Positions 9,607 through 18,336 of a stretch of 64,000 bases of DNA are shown here, one piece after another. The notes under the pieces are model-generated. The model was given only the letters and a program-made list of their open reading frames with translations, had not been told where the DNA came from and ran no database searches. Position numbers and translations under genes: made by a program. The stretch comes from Gammaproteobacteria bacterium (GTDB taxonomy: Bacteria; Pseudomonadota; Gammaproteobacteria; Pseudomonadales; Azotimanducaceae): assembly GCA_009841615.1 (NCBI GenBank), contig VXLL01000023.1:1-64000 (forward strand), read 5' to 3'. Each line of letters starts with the position of its first letter. Position 1 is the stretch's first letter.

Positions 9607-9612
9607 TATAAT
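9607..9612 (+). promoter_or_regulatory. Candidate -10 box upstream of the small gene pair
   Basis: A perfect TATAAT lies 37 bases before the ATG at 9649. No good -35 hexamer is visible 16-18 bases upstream, so the call rests on the -10 match and its position ahead of two co-directional small genes. Confidence 0.35.
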
Positions 9613-9648
9613 CACTTTCAAACACAACAACAATTTAGACGATTGAGC

Positions 9649-9924
9649 ATGGCAGACAAACTTTTTGCTGTTGTTTTAGACGAGCCGAATGAGGAAGTCC
9701 TGAAGCGACTAAAAGAGAAACACGACAACACATACTGTCACACTTCCACTTTTTTCGTTGTTCCTGTCCGTCAAAATGTCACCACCGACGATGTAGCTCA
9801 CGATGCAGGAATTAAGGGCAAGAAAAGAGACGTTACCGGCATAGTTTTTAAGATTAACTCCGCCTACTCCGGATACACAAAGAAAAATTTGTGGGAATTG
9901 TTGTCCAGCTATGAAACCCTCTGA
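9649..9924 (+). CDS. Small soluble protein of unknown function
   Basis: A 91-residue protein from the ATG at 9649 (a TTG two codons earlier is also possible). It has alternating hydrophobic and charged residues (KLFAVVLDEPNEEVLKRLKE at the start), suggesting a compact alpha/beta domain, with no signal peptide or membrane helix. I do not recognise it. The end overlaps the next gene by 14 bases (9911-9924), so the two are probably co-translated. A candidate -10 box lies upstream. Confidence 0.55.
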   Translation: MADKLFAVVLDEPNEEVLKRLKEKHDNTYCHTSTFFVVPVRQNVTTDDVAHDAGIKGKKRDVTGIVFKINSAYSGYTKKNLWELLSSYETL

Positions 9925-10213
9925 CCGAGACATAGCTCCCGACCACTCAACAAGATCTGTTACGGGACCAGGGGATAAGCAGGAATCATGGCTACACAAA
10001 CACGGTGGATCTCTTATAGTTTGCGCAACCATAATGGGCACCGCAATTGTGTCTGGCATCGTGGCATTTGCGTGGTACTGCTTCATTGTGCTCATGGAAG
10101 TTAAAGCACAGACCGAGACTTTAGAAGTTCAAGTGAATGAAATAGAGCAGGAGCAAGATCGGTTTGATAAACGAATCAACTTTTTGGAGCAAGGCCGTTC
10201 GAATACCGAATAG
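9911..10213 (+). CDS. Small single-pass membrane protein with coiled coil
   Basis: A 100-residue protein. The charged N-terminal third is followed by one membrane helix (about residues 34-62: SLIVCATIMG, then SGIVAFAWYC). A C-terminal amphipathic coiled coil (about 65-95) has heptad-spaced V/I/L among E, Q and R. The gene starts inside the end of the preceding small gene in another frame, so the pair forms a mini-operon. No family is recognised. Topology resembles small phage or toxin-accessory membrane proteins, but nothing else supports a phage origin. Confidence 0.55.
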   Translation: MKPSDRDIAPDHSTRSVTGPGDKQESWLHKHGGSLIVCATIMGTAIVSGIVAFAWYCFIVLMEVKAQTETLEVQVNEIEQEQDRFDKRINFLEQGRSNTE

Positions 10214-10365
10214 TCAATAAAAAGTACCCTCCATTATCACAAACGGAAGAATTCGAACGACGAATTTCCTTCGTCGAAATCTTCTTCGTTGTCAACCTCG
10301 AACTGCGTCGCAAGTTTCCCAGTACTAGAGAGTTCTGATACGCAATATGCCATCTCGCCTTCAAT

Positions 10366-10620
10366 CTAGAATTTTGTGAGATTCGAGTGAAAGTCAAGCG
10401 TAATGTCTCCTCGAGGACCGTTCCGGTGTTGATTGATGATGATCTCAGCGTTTCCTTTCTGAGCTGTGTGTTCGTCATACACCTCATCGCGATCGGTAAA
10501 GAGAATAAAAGACACAAAACGGCTCAATCAATCGCACAATTCCAATTCATAAAATGGCGAACTTCACCCATACGGCTTCCATACTCTTTGTTATCAACCA
10601 TAGTGGGTTCGTACAGCTAG
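10366..10620 (-). pseudogene. dnaB: Decayed 3' fragment of replicative DNA helicase dnaB
   Basis: On the minus strand the frame from about 10520 to a TAG at 10366 reads ILFTDRDEVYDE, then KGNAEIIINQHRNGPRGD. This matches the DnaB C-terminal region (family pattern ILFIYRDEVY, then KGIAEIIIGKQRNGP). Further upstream the match resumes in another frame: MGEVR and CAID correspond to MSDLR and GAIE, and an in-frame stop follows. At least one frameshift and one stop therefore separate the pieces, and the rest of dnaB is absent. Past the TAG the same frame stays open to a TGA at 10237-10239, with a short ATG-initiated acidic peptide of uncertain meaning. No functional dnaB is in this window. Confidence 0.75.
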
Positions 10621-10671
10621 CTAAACAGGAGTTTGGACAATTTAATCTTAAATCCACATCGAAGACCAACT

Positions 10672-11280
10672 ATGAGCATACCTGAAATACAAGCGCTAGA
10701 AAAACAAATCGGAGAACTTACAACGAAGCTGAAGGAACTCCAAATTGCGAACGAAGCAGAGTCCGATCCCGTACCGAATTACACGTTTGAAACAGAATTC
10801 GGGAACGTAACGCTCAACGACCTGTTCGGTAATAAAGACACACTATTCGTTATTCATAACATGGGAGATGGGTGCCGGTACTGCACTATTTGGGCAGACG
10901 GTATAAACGGTTTCTTACCCCATCTCGAAACTGCCATGTCAGTTGTTTTGGTATCAAAGAACGATCCTGACACACAGAGACGATTTGCAAACTCCCGAGG
11001 TTGGCGTTTCAATGTCGCATCGCATAGAAACTGCGATTACGCAAAAGATCACACGACCTTGGGTGAGTACGGAAACGTCCCGGGAGCGGCAGTGTATGTC
11101 CGCAAAGGAGATCAAATTCTTAAGAAGAATGCATGTATGTTCGGACCCGGCGATGTGTACTGTGCCATGTGGCACATATTTGCTTTAGCAGGAATTAAAG
11201 AAGACAAATGGACACCTCAATTCCGTTACTGGTCTCGTCCCGAAAAGATGGAGGACGGCGGGCAAGGCGTTATCGACTAG
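10672..11280 (+). CDS. DUF899 family thioredoxin-like protein
   Basis: A 202-residue cytoplasmic protein from the ATG at 10672. A TTG 39 bases upstream is open in frame, but the ATG begins the charged coiled N-terminus natural for the family. After about 50 residues comes a thioredoxin-like core with strand LFVIHNMG and a CxxC motif in GDGCRYCTIWADG. DUF899 proteins share this fold and are presumed oxidoreductases without known substrate. The later segment YGNVPGAAVYVRKGDQIL is also typical. It stands alone on the plus strand and converges with tRNA-Pro. Confidence 0.85.
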   Translation: MSIPEIQALEKQIGELTTKLKELQIANEAESDPVPNYTFETEFGNVTLNDLFGNKDTLFVIHNMGDGCRYCTIWADGINGFLPHLETAMSVVLVSKNDPDTQRRFANSRGWRFNVASHRNCDYAKDHTTLGEYGNVPGAAVYVRKGDQILKKNACMFGPGDVYCAMWHIFALAGIKEDKWTPQFRYWSRPEKMEDGGQGVID

Positions 11281-11305
11281 TTCATAGACTTCTTAAGTTT
11301 GGTGG

Positions 11306-11382
11306 TGGTCGGGACGGCCGGATTTGAACCGGCGACCACATGACCCCCAGTCATGTGCGCTACCAAACTGCGCCACGTCCCG
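11306..11382 (-). tRNA. tRNA-Pro (anticodon GGG)
   Basis: Read on the minus strand it folds as a full cloverleaf of 77 bases. The acceptor stem is CGGGACG/CGTCCCG, followed by A73 and an encoded CCA. The anticodon arm CATGA-CTGGGGG-TCATG puts GGG at positions 34-36, which decodes proline CCC/CCU. The T arm carries GGTTCAAATCC. Confidence 0.96.
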
Positions 11383-11431
11383 ATGTCTAGATTTCAGTAT
11401 CTACAGAGTATTTGACCCTTCTAAGTAGAAA

Positions 11432-11800
11432 CTACTCGAATGAAATTTCCTTCAAGATCTGCTTCGCATCCTGCAAGTCTGCAATCGCAGACTTTATCGT
11501 AGAGTGAGATTTGTCAGTGAGATCTTTCGTCTCGGGTTCTTTTGTTCGCGTCGCTAAGTGCTTTTGCGCGCCGCTGATCGTGTACCCTCGGGTGTAGAGC
11601 AACTCTTTTAGTTCATGGATAAAGTCGATGTCACTCTTCGTGTAATATCGTCGGCCGTTTAAACGTGTCAACTTTTGCAGTTGTTCAAATTGTGTCTCCC
11701 AGTAACGGAGCACATGTTGTTTTACGTCACATAACGAGCTAACGTCGCCGATCGTGTAGTAGCGATCTTGTGAGGTCTTACTCGATTCCTGGTCCGGCAT
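11432..11800 (-). CDS. MerR-family transcriptional regulator downstream of ihfA
   Basis: A 122-residue protein with a MerR-type winged-helix N-terminus: YYTIGDVSSLCDV, then VLRYWETQFEQL and the wing RRYYTKSDIDFIHELKELL (about residues 53-71). The remainder is short and polar without a metal-binding Cys cluster. A MerR-like gene directly after ihfA is conserved in many gammaproteobacteria. It overlaps ihfA by 23 bases, so it belongs to the same transcript. Its target genes are unknown. Confidence 0.9.
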   Translation of the reverse strand: MPDQESSKTSQDRYYTIGDVSSLCDVKQHVLRYWETQFEQLQKLTRLNGRRYYTKSDIDFIHELKELLYTRGYTISGAQKHLATRTKEPETKDLTDKSHSTIKSAIADLQDAKQILKEISFE

Positions 11801-12095
11801 ACTTCGCGATCCGTTTTGTTAACGTCCGACTTGGTTTGAAGTGAACTTTAGCACTCGGTTCAATTTTGACCGTCTCGCCAGTTTTGATGTTTCGGCCCAA
11901 ACGCCCTTTCCACTCACGTACTTCGAACTTCCCGAAACCCTTAAGCTGTACCGAGTCCCTCGTTTCTAGTCCGTAAGTAATCGCTTCGAAAAAGTCATCC
12001 ACGATAGAGCTTGCTTCGGTAAAAGGAATACCCAGCTCATCATGTATTCGCTGCGCCAGCGCTGCTCGAGTAATTACTTCCTTCTTCGCGGTCAA
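11778..12095 (-). CDS. ihfA: Integration host factor alpha subunit, beta-arm tip proline replaced
   Basis: A 105-residue HU/IHF-family protein in the canonical ihfA position after pheT. It starts at TTG (12095). The core matches: DDFFEAITYGLE, VQLKGFGKFEVRE and VHFKPSRTLTKRI. The beta-arm signature normally GRNPKTGE here reads GRNIKTGE, so the intercalating proline is isoleucine (about residue 70). That proline kinks bound DNA in IHF and HU, so DNA bending may be altered unless the partner subunit compensates (inference). IHF acts as a heterodimer with IhfB, not encoded here. Confidence 0.92.
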   Translation of the reverse strand: MTAKKEVITRAALAQRIHDELGIPFTEASSIVDDFFEAITYGLETRDSVQLKGFGKFEVREWKGRLGRNIKTGETVKIEPSAKVHFKPSRTLTKRIAKYAGPGIE

Positions 12096-12115
12096 TTTAA
12101 TACCATCGAATTAAT

Positions 12116-14530
12116 CTAGGTTCTTAATTTTGCATGAAATTGAGTCGTAATTTTGTCCACAACTTCATTCATTAAGTCGTTTACTTCTTCGTCTTGCAGA
12201 GTTCTGGATTGATGGCGCAAAGTAATACCAATACCGATACTGTGTTGATTGTCTGCAAACTGAGAACCTCCGAAGACGTCGAAAACAACAAAATCCCATA
12301 GTAGACTGTTCAAAGTATCTCTCACCACAGTTTCAATTTCTCGAATTGTCACCGACTTGTCTAGAACGAATGCTAAATCTCGCCGGACCGAAGGAAATGG
12401 ACTAAATTCTGCGAAGCTTGCATATTCCGATCTAAGCAGTAATGTCGCGTCAAGTTCGAACGCATACACATCCTGTTCAAGCTCAAACTGATGTCTGATG
12501 TTCTGTTTTACTCTACCGACTACTCCAACAATTTGATCCTTCACTTTCACGCTTGCGCTATGGCCAGACTGAAGCCACTTGCAATCGACCGAGTCGAAAT
12601 CAACCTTGGTGTAACACAACAAGGACTCTAAATCAGCTTTTACATCGTAAAAATCGATACTCTCTCGACCACTCGCCCAACTCTCTGGATGTCTCGTTCC
12701 TACCAACACGCCAGCAACCTTATCTCGTTGATGAAGTTCACCCGATACGTCATACTCAAAACACTGACCATATTCAAACAACCGAAGGGCACTCTCCTGA
12801 CGGGCGGTGTTGTACGCAACCGCGGAAAGGAGACCTGGAATAATCGAACATCGCATAACCGATCTATCAAGAGATATAGGATTAGCTAATTCAGGTAATT
12901 TCTTGTTATTACTGAACATTTCATTCGCGTTCTCGTGAATGAAACTATAGGTCATAGCTTCGTTATAGCCCAACGCGCTCAAACTTGCTCGAAGTTCGCG
13001 AGAGTCTCCCCGAATTCGTTTCGAACCTTGTAGGTGTACTGTTGCTTGTAAAGGCTGACTTGGGATGTTGTCGTACCCGTAAATTCGACAAATTTCTTCC
13101 ACAAAATCTTCAGCAATTTCGATATCGTAACGATGCGGAGGGGGTGTGATCCACCACCCTTTGTCATCTTGTCTGAAGCTGAACTCCAGTCCTTCAAACA
13201 TCTGGTTCATTTTGCCTGCGTCTAGCGCATAGCCGATCCGCTGCTGAGGAAACTCAATCGGAAGAAGAATCTCAGGTCGCGGGGGTAGATGATTTTCTGA
13301 GACCACACTTACTATCGGACCGAATTTGGGTGTGTTGTCGTTTTCTGAAGAACTCAACGGTACCTCTGCCGCCAACCTATGGCAGGCGCGATGAAGAGCC
13401 TGTGATTGAATAGAGAAATCCACTCCGCGTTCAAAGCGCAACGATGCTTCGGACTGAAGGCCATACTTTCTTGCTGTTCCCCGCACCGCTTCAGGAGTGA
13501 AATATGCAACTTCTAGAAGAATGTCTTTCGTATCGTCTGTGACTGCACTATCCAGACTTCCCATGACTCCGGCAATTGCAACGGGTTTGTCTCCACTAGC
13601 TATGACGAGTGTGGATGAATCGAGAGTTACATCAGTGCCGTCTAGAAGCAGAATCTTCTCCCCTGCTCGCGCGAATCGCACAGTGATCCCATCTTTGACC
13701 TTTTCGAGATCAAACGCGTGGGTTGGTTGACCAGTTTCAAGTAATTCGTAATTCAGGCAATCAACAACGTAGTTCACGGGACGTAAGCCGCAGCAAGTCA
13801 AGTCCTTTCGAAGCCGATGTAGGTTAGAACTGTCTTGTGGTACGTTCTTTACTACGATACCGTGATATATTGGACATGCTTCAGGAGCTTGAACTTCGAT
13901 GGACACTCGTTCGGAGTGCGTCTGTGGTACCGGATCGAAATCATTTGTGAGTGGATTTTCATAGTCCGTGTTGGCAACTAATGCTAATTCTCGAGCTAAT
14001 CCCACAACTGAAAAACAGTCTCCGCGATTTGGTGTTAAGTCCAAATCCATAACACTGTCGTTCCAAAGCAGAACCTCGCCTGGGCACTCACCGATCTGAC
14101 CTTGATCAGTACTCATCCGCCAAACTGTTTCATGGACCGGAGAAATGGCTAGTTCCCTACCCGAACACAACATGCCGTTGGACTCAACTCCATGTATCCT
14201 AGTTTTCTTTATGAGTCTACCATCGGGAAGTTTGGCACCGTCTTGAGCTAGAACCACTCTTTCCTCTAATTTCAATGTCTGATCGCCGCATACAACCTGG
14301 ACCGTTTCGTTGCGCTTACTGTCGGTGAGAACAGTACAGATCAACAAATTCTCACGCTCCGGATGTTGTTCGAGCTTTTCTACACTCCCCACTACGACAC
14401 CTAAAAAAGGAACAGGTGCTTTGTAGACTGCATCTACTTCAAGTCCGAGAGAATTGAAATGGTTCACCAACTCTGCATCGTCGCAGCCGTGCTTTATCAG
14501 TCGAGTTAGCCAGCTTGTCGTAATCTTCAC
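12116..14530 (-). CDS. pheT: Phenylalanine--tRNA ligase beta subunit
   Basis: An 804-residue PheT, close to the usual 795. The N-terminal EMAP-like tRNA-binding domain is visible (VVVGSVEKLEQHPERENLLIC and GVESNGMLCSGREL), then the B5 domain with DLTPNRGDC nearby. Central regions include RFERGVD, and the C-terminal anticodon-binding ferredoxin-like domain begins around FPSVRRDLAFV. It forms the alpha2-beta2 synthetase that charges tRNA-Phe. It follows pheS by 9 bases and precedes ihfA by 20. Confidence 0.98.
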   Translation of the reverse strand: MKITTSWLTRLIKHGCDDAELVNHFNSLGLEVDAVYKAPVPFLGVVVGSVEKLEQHPERENLLICTVLTDSKRNETVQVVCGDQTLKLEERVVLAQDGAKLPDGRLIKKTRIHGVESNGMLCSGRELAISPVHETVWRMSTDQGQIGECPGEVLLWNDSVMDLDLTPNRGDCFSVVGLARELALVANTDYENPLTNDFDPVPQTHSERVSIEVQAPEACPIYHGIVVKNVPQDSSNLHRLRKDLTCCGLRPVNYVVDCLNYELLETGQPTHAFDLEKVKDGITVRFARAGEKILLLDGTDVTLDSSTLVIASGDKPVAIAGVMGSLDSAVTDDTKDILLEVAYFTPEAVRGTARKYGLQSEASLRFERGVDFSIQSQALHRACHRLAAEVPLSSSENDNTPKFGPIVSVVSENHLPPRPEILLPIEFPQQRIGYALDAGKMNQMFEGLEFSFRQDDKGWWITPPPHRYDIEIAEDFVEEICRIYGYDNIPSQPLQATVHLQGSKRIRGDSRELRASLSALGYNEAMTYSFIHENANEMFSNNKKLPELANPISLDRSVMRCSIIPGLLSAVAYNTARQESALRLFEYGQCFEYDVSGELHQRDKVAGVLVGTRHPESWASGRESIDFYDVKADLESLLCYTKVDFDSVDCKWLQSGHSASVKVKDQIVGVVGRVKQNIRHQFELEQDVYAFELDATLLLRSEYASFAEFSPFPSVRRDLAFVLDKSVTIREIETVVRDTLNSLLWDFVVFDVFGGSQFADNQHSIGIGITLRHQSRTLQDEEVNDLMNEVVDKITTQFHAKLRT

Positions 14531-14539
14531 TTTCTCACC

Positions 14540-15535
<996 letters not shown>

Positions 15536-15627
15536 TTATTGTTCCTTTGGTGTTGTGGCGAATCGCTACGTCCAGCAATATAGTAAGGACGTAGCGGAAG
15601 ATGCGTTGCGCGAATCAATCGCAACGA

Positions 15628-15987
15628 TTAGTTTGCGACTGCTTTTTTCGCGAGTGAAACTAAGTGGGTAAACGACGCAGATTCGTGATATGCGAGATCT
15701 GCTAACACCTTCCTGTCTAAATTGATATTTGCTTTCTTGAGCCCGTGCATGAACTGCCCATAGGTCATGCCATTTTCGCGTGCGGCTGCGTTAATGCGGA
15801 TGATCCACAAAGAACGAAATTGTCGTTTACGTTGTCGTCGATCGCGATAAGCATATTGACCAGCTTTGATTACTGCCTGCTTCGCGACTTTGAACGATCT
15901 GCTGCGCGCGCCGTAGTAGCCTCGGGATTGCCGTAAGACTTTCTTGCGTCGAGCTCGCGACGCCACACTGTTTGTTGCTCTAGTCAC
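15628..15987 (-). CDS. rplT: 50S ribosomal protein L20
   Basis: A 119-residue L20 of normal length with the basic N-terminal extension ([20 protein letters not shown]) and the globular C-terminus ([32 protein letters not shown]). It starts at GTG with a GGAG box a few bases upstream. L20 binds 23S rRNA early in 50S assembly and often represses its own operon. It follows rpmI by 15 bases. Confidence 0.98.
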   Translation of the reverse strand: MTRATNSVASRARRKKVLRQSRGYYGARSRSFKVAKQAVIKAGQYAYRDRRQRKRQFRSLWIIRINAAARENGMTYGQFMHGLKKANINLDRKVLADLAYHESASFTHLVSLAKKAVAN

Positions 15988-16002
15988 TGGTACTCCTGGG
16001 GC

Positions 16003-16203
16003 TTATCTCGCGTCGTAAGGAAGTAAATCATCAACCTTAGCGACATCACTATCTGATAGATTCTTAAAACCGCGTAATTGACGTTTACGTTGCTGCGACT
16101 TCTTGGAAAGTAGATGGTTCTTTCCAGTACGCTTGTGTTTGTAACCGTTCGATGTACGCCTAAAACGTTTGGCGGCTCCACGATGTGTTTTGATCTTTGG
16201 CAT
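16003..16203 (-). CDS. rpmI: 50S ribosomal protein L35
   Basis: A 66-residue L35, highly basic, with the family opening MPKIKTHRGAAKRFRRT and KNHLLSKKSQQRKRQLR. It lies 6 bases after infC and 15 bases before rplT, as in other gammaproteobacteria. Confidence 0.98.
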   Translation of the reverse strand: MPKIKTHRGAAKRFRRTSNGYKHKRTGKNHLLSKKSQQRKRQLRGFKNLSDSDVAKVDDLLPYDAR

Positions 16204-16209
16204 TCTTTT

Positions 16210-16758
16210 TTATCTTCTCTTTTTCGTACTCACTGGCGCAAACACCATCACAAGTTGTGTTCCTTCAAACTTCGGTTGTTGCTCAACCGTTGCTTTCTCA
16301 CTTAAATCGTCTTGCAACCGCTCCAGAACCTTAAGCCCGATCTCTGGGTGTAAGCTCTCACGTCCTTTGAACCGTAAGCTGACTTTGGCTTTGTCTCCGT
16401 CATTCAGAAAACGTTCAATATTGCGTGTCTTTGTTTGGTAGTCTCTCTCTCCTGTATTTACGCGAAACCTTACTTCCTTGATTTGTGTATTTCTCTGCTT
16501 TTTCTTGTTTGCAGAGATATATTTCTTTTGCTCAAAGAGATGTTTGCTGTAGTCAAGTACTTTTACGACCGGTGGATTTGATTGTGGTGCAATTAACACT
16601 AAGTCAAGCCCGTCTTTTTTCGCTTCTGCTAAGGCTCGTGATCGTGGCACGATACCTACTTGCTCACCGTCCTTGTCAATCAAACGCACCTGTGGAGCGT
16701 CTATGTCCTCATTAAGAGTCGCACGCTCAAATTTAGAGCCTGCAGGTGTTTTGCTGAT
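16210..16758 (-). CDS. infC: Translation initiation factor IF-3, AUC start
   Basis: IF-3 with both domains: N-terminal NEDIDAPQVRLIDKDGEQVG, and C-terminal QIKEVRFRVNTGERDYQTK and DGDKAKVSLRFKGRE. The first conventional start (GTG at 16689) would cut into the conserved N-terminal domain. The frame is open back to a TAA at 16777-16779 without ATG, GTG or TTG. An ATC at 16756-16758 follows AGGAG by five bases and gives 182 residues, the usual length. E. coli infC starts with AUU, and IF-3 discriminates against such codons, so it represses its own translation; the same autoregulation is expected here. No thrS lies upstream; a restriction-modification gene does. Confidence 0.95.
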   Translation of the reverse strand: MSKTPAGSKFERATLNEDIDAPQVRLIDKDGEQVGIVPRSRALAEAKKDGLDLVLIAPQSNPPVVKVLDYSKHLFEQKKYISANKKKQRNTQIKEVRFRVNTGERDYQTKTRNIERFLNDGDKAKVSLRFKGRESLHPEIGLKVLERLQDDLSEKATVEQQPKFEGTQLVMVFAPVSTKKRR

Positions 16759-16899
16759 GTGTTCTCCTCGCGGGCGTTAGCTCAATTTGTACTTGGTCTC
16801 TTTTGGATCGATACAGTCTCTCGGCTTTGGCTCAAACTCAAGGGTGAAAGGTTTTGTTGCATAAAAACTCCAATAGCGATCGTTCCAAACAAACTATTA

Positions 16900-16927
16900 A
16901 TTTTAATGTAAGTTGATATGGGTGCAA
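16900..16927 (-). promoter_or_regulatory. Candidate promoter of the infC operon
   Basis: On the minus strand TTGCAC and TAAAAT are separated by 16 bases, about 140 bases before the infC start. The -10 box matches the consensus at five of six positions; the -35 box is weak. An independent promoter is expected because the upstream neighbour is an unrelated restriction-modification gene. Confidence 0.3.
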
Positions 16928-17013
16928 ACTTTAAATAGCACGAAAGGTCGAGAAATAGATGATCGATCCCTTAAATTAAAGCAGAGTCGCGCTCAGAAAG
17001 TCAGTTCCTTATC

Positions 17014-18306
17014 CTAGAAAAGTGAGTGGACTGGATCGTTAAGTAAAGTGAGTTCTTTGTCGATGCAATTTTCCAGTTGTCTCGCGATATCTACTACTTG
17101 AGAGTGCATCTCATTGTCTGAGTTAAAAAGAGGCACTGGAGTATATCGAAAAACCGACTTGTGAAAATCGTTCTTTGAAGTCCTCCTATCTCTAAACAAC
17201 TGTTGCATACAAGGTGCGTTGAGAACACCACAAACGAACAAAGCTTCCTCATCACTGTTCGTGACTAAATAGTATAGCGTTTGGCCGGCTATGTCGTGAT
17301 TTGCAATTCTAGCTGCCTGCACCTCTTTACCCGACTTGTTATAAACTACTTTGTACTTTCTGTCATCCCGCCCAACTCGTAATTGTTTAGATAAATATTT
17401 GCGCCAATCGAGATTTTCAAACAGAGTTTCCGAGGCAGAATCTCCCTTCCGTTCCTGAAATCGATTTTCGGCTTGAAGCCAGAAAGCATGTAACCTTGGA
17501 TATTCTTTTTCGCAATCCATCGGATAGATAAATCTACTCCGATTCTCATCGATCACCACGGTCAAATAGGCACTACTACTAATATCAAACGGTTTCAGAT
17601 CTTGATTTCGAAAGACGGGGAGTAATGCAGCTCGTTCAATCATCACTTCGTAAAATTCGGCACCAAACCAACGACCCTGAGATTTCTTCGGTGATCCTCG
17701 TTTAGTGCAAATGCTTACAAGTTGATCAGATTTTGATTCCACTCTATCCACGAGAAACAACGGTTCTGGGCTGTAAAAAGCTCCTCGTTCAACGACTTCT
17801 AAATACGGAGAAACTTCAACCTCTATTCTCTTTTGTGCAGTAATTTCTGCAACATCAAATTCGCCTCTCCATTTCATAATCTGAAAAACTTTTTTAGGTT
17901 TATTTGGTGTTTTCCTACCAAAGACAACACAAGTTCCGTTCGGTGCATGATCGAACATTGGTGGATTTAAATCATCAAGGTCCCACGCCTGATCAAGTTC
18001 AACATTGTCCATCTCGCTCCGGAAACCACTACGCCAAACCTCCCATGTTTGATTGATCAGAGCACTTCCAGGTAACACCCAAGCGAAACGGTTGACATTG
18101 GGTGCGTTTCCCAAATACAGATTTGTCACGCGTGCTGTAAAAATTGCTGCTAGGTCCCCCTTCGCACTACTACCCCTCAGTCTTCCCACTAAACCAAGTT
18201 CTTTACCTAAGCGTCCGATGTCTTTTTTACGGGAACCGTCCGGTGTTTCATTTCGAACTAGCCAAGGTGGATTTCCTATCAAACGACCGACTCGATCTCT
18301 AGACAT
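17014..18306 (-). CDS. C-terminal part of N6-adenine DNA methyltransferase/type IIG-like enzyme
   Basis: This 430-codon frame begins at the ATG at 18306, but its reading frame is continuous with the 18337-19917 gene: only ten sense codons and one TAG (18337-18339) lie between. It opens with the amino-methyltransferase motif IV, RLIGNPPWL, which follows motif I in the upstream part. The remainder (such as GAFYSPEPLFLVDRVES and SSAYLTVVIDENRSR) is a likely target-recognition region. On its own this fragment lacks the SAM-binding motif, so it cannot be an active methylase unless read through or assembled with the upstream half. Either the gene is inactivated in this strain, the TAG is a sequencing error, or the halves complement each other. 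Confidence 0.8.
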   Translation of the reverse strand: MSRDRVGRLIGNPPWLVRNETPDGSRKKDIGRLGKELGLVGRLRGSSAKGDLAAIFTARVTNLYLGNAPNVNRFAWVLPGSALINQTWEVWRSGFRSEMDNVELDQAWDLDDLNPPMFDHAPNGTCVVFGRKTPNKPKKVFQIMKWRGEFDVAEITAQKRIEVEVSPYLEVVERGAFYSPEPLFLVDRVESKSDQLVSICTKRGSPKKSQGRWFGAEFYEVMIERAALLPVFRNQDLKPFDISSSAYLTVVIDENRSRFIYPMDCEKEYPRLHAFWLQAENRFQERKGDSASETLFENLDWRKYLSKQLRVGRDDRKYKVVYNKSGKEVQAARIANHDIAGQTLYYLVTNSDEEALFVCGVLNAPCMQQLFRDRRTSKNDFHKSVFRYTPVPLFNSDNEMHSQVVDIARQLENCIDKELTLLNDPVHSLF

Positions 18307-18336
18307 GCGGGCGAATTCGACGGCGTTTTCTAAATG

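Larger units (their letters stand above)
8868..9640. other. Gene-poor stretch
   Basis: No coding sequence here is convincing on either strand. Open frames are short, lack recognisable motifs and overlap one another. The only structures I can point to are a small inverted repeat (ACTCGG...CCGAGT at about 8924-8940) and the terminator-like hairpin at 9487-9521. It could be decayed DNA, like the dnaB remnant further right. Confidence 0.5.

Noticed and set aside
10176..10517. A 113-codon minus-strand open frame
   Set aside because: It is out of frame with the dnaB-like reading in the same stretch; the translated product has no sensible composition. The region is better explained as a dnaB remnant.
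8868..10620. Prophage or insertion sequence
   Set aside because: No transposase, integrase, terminal repeats or phage structural gene is visible; only a dnaB remnant and small genes.
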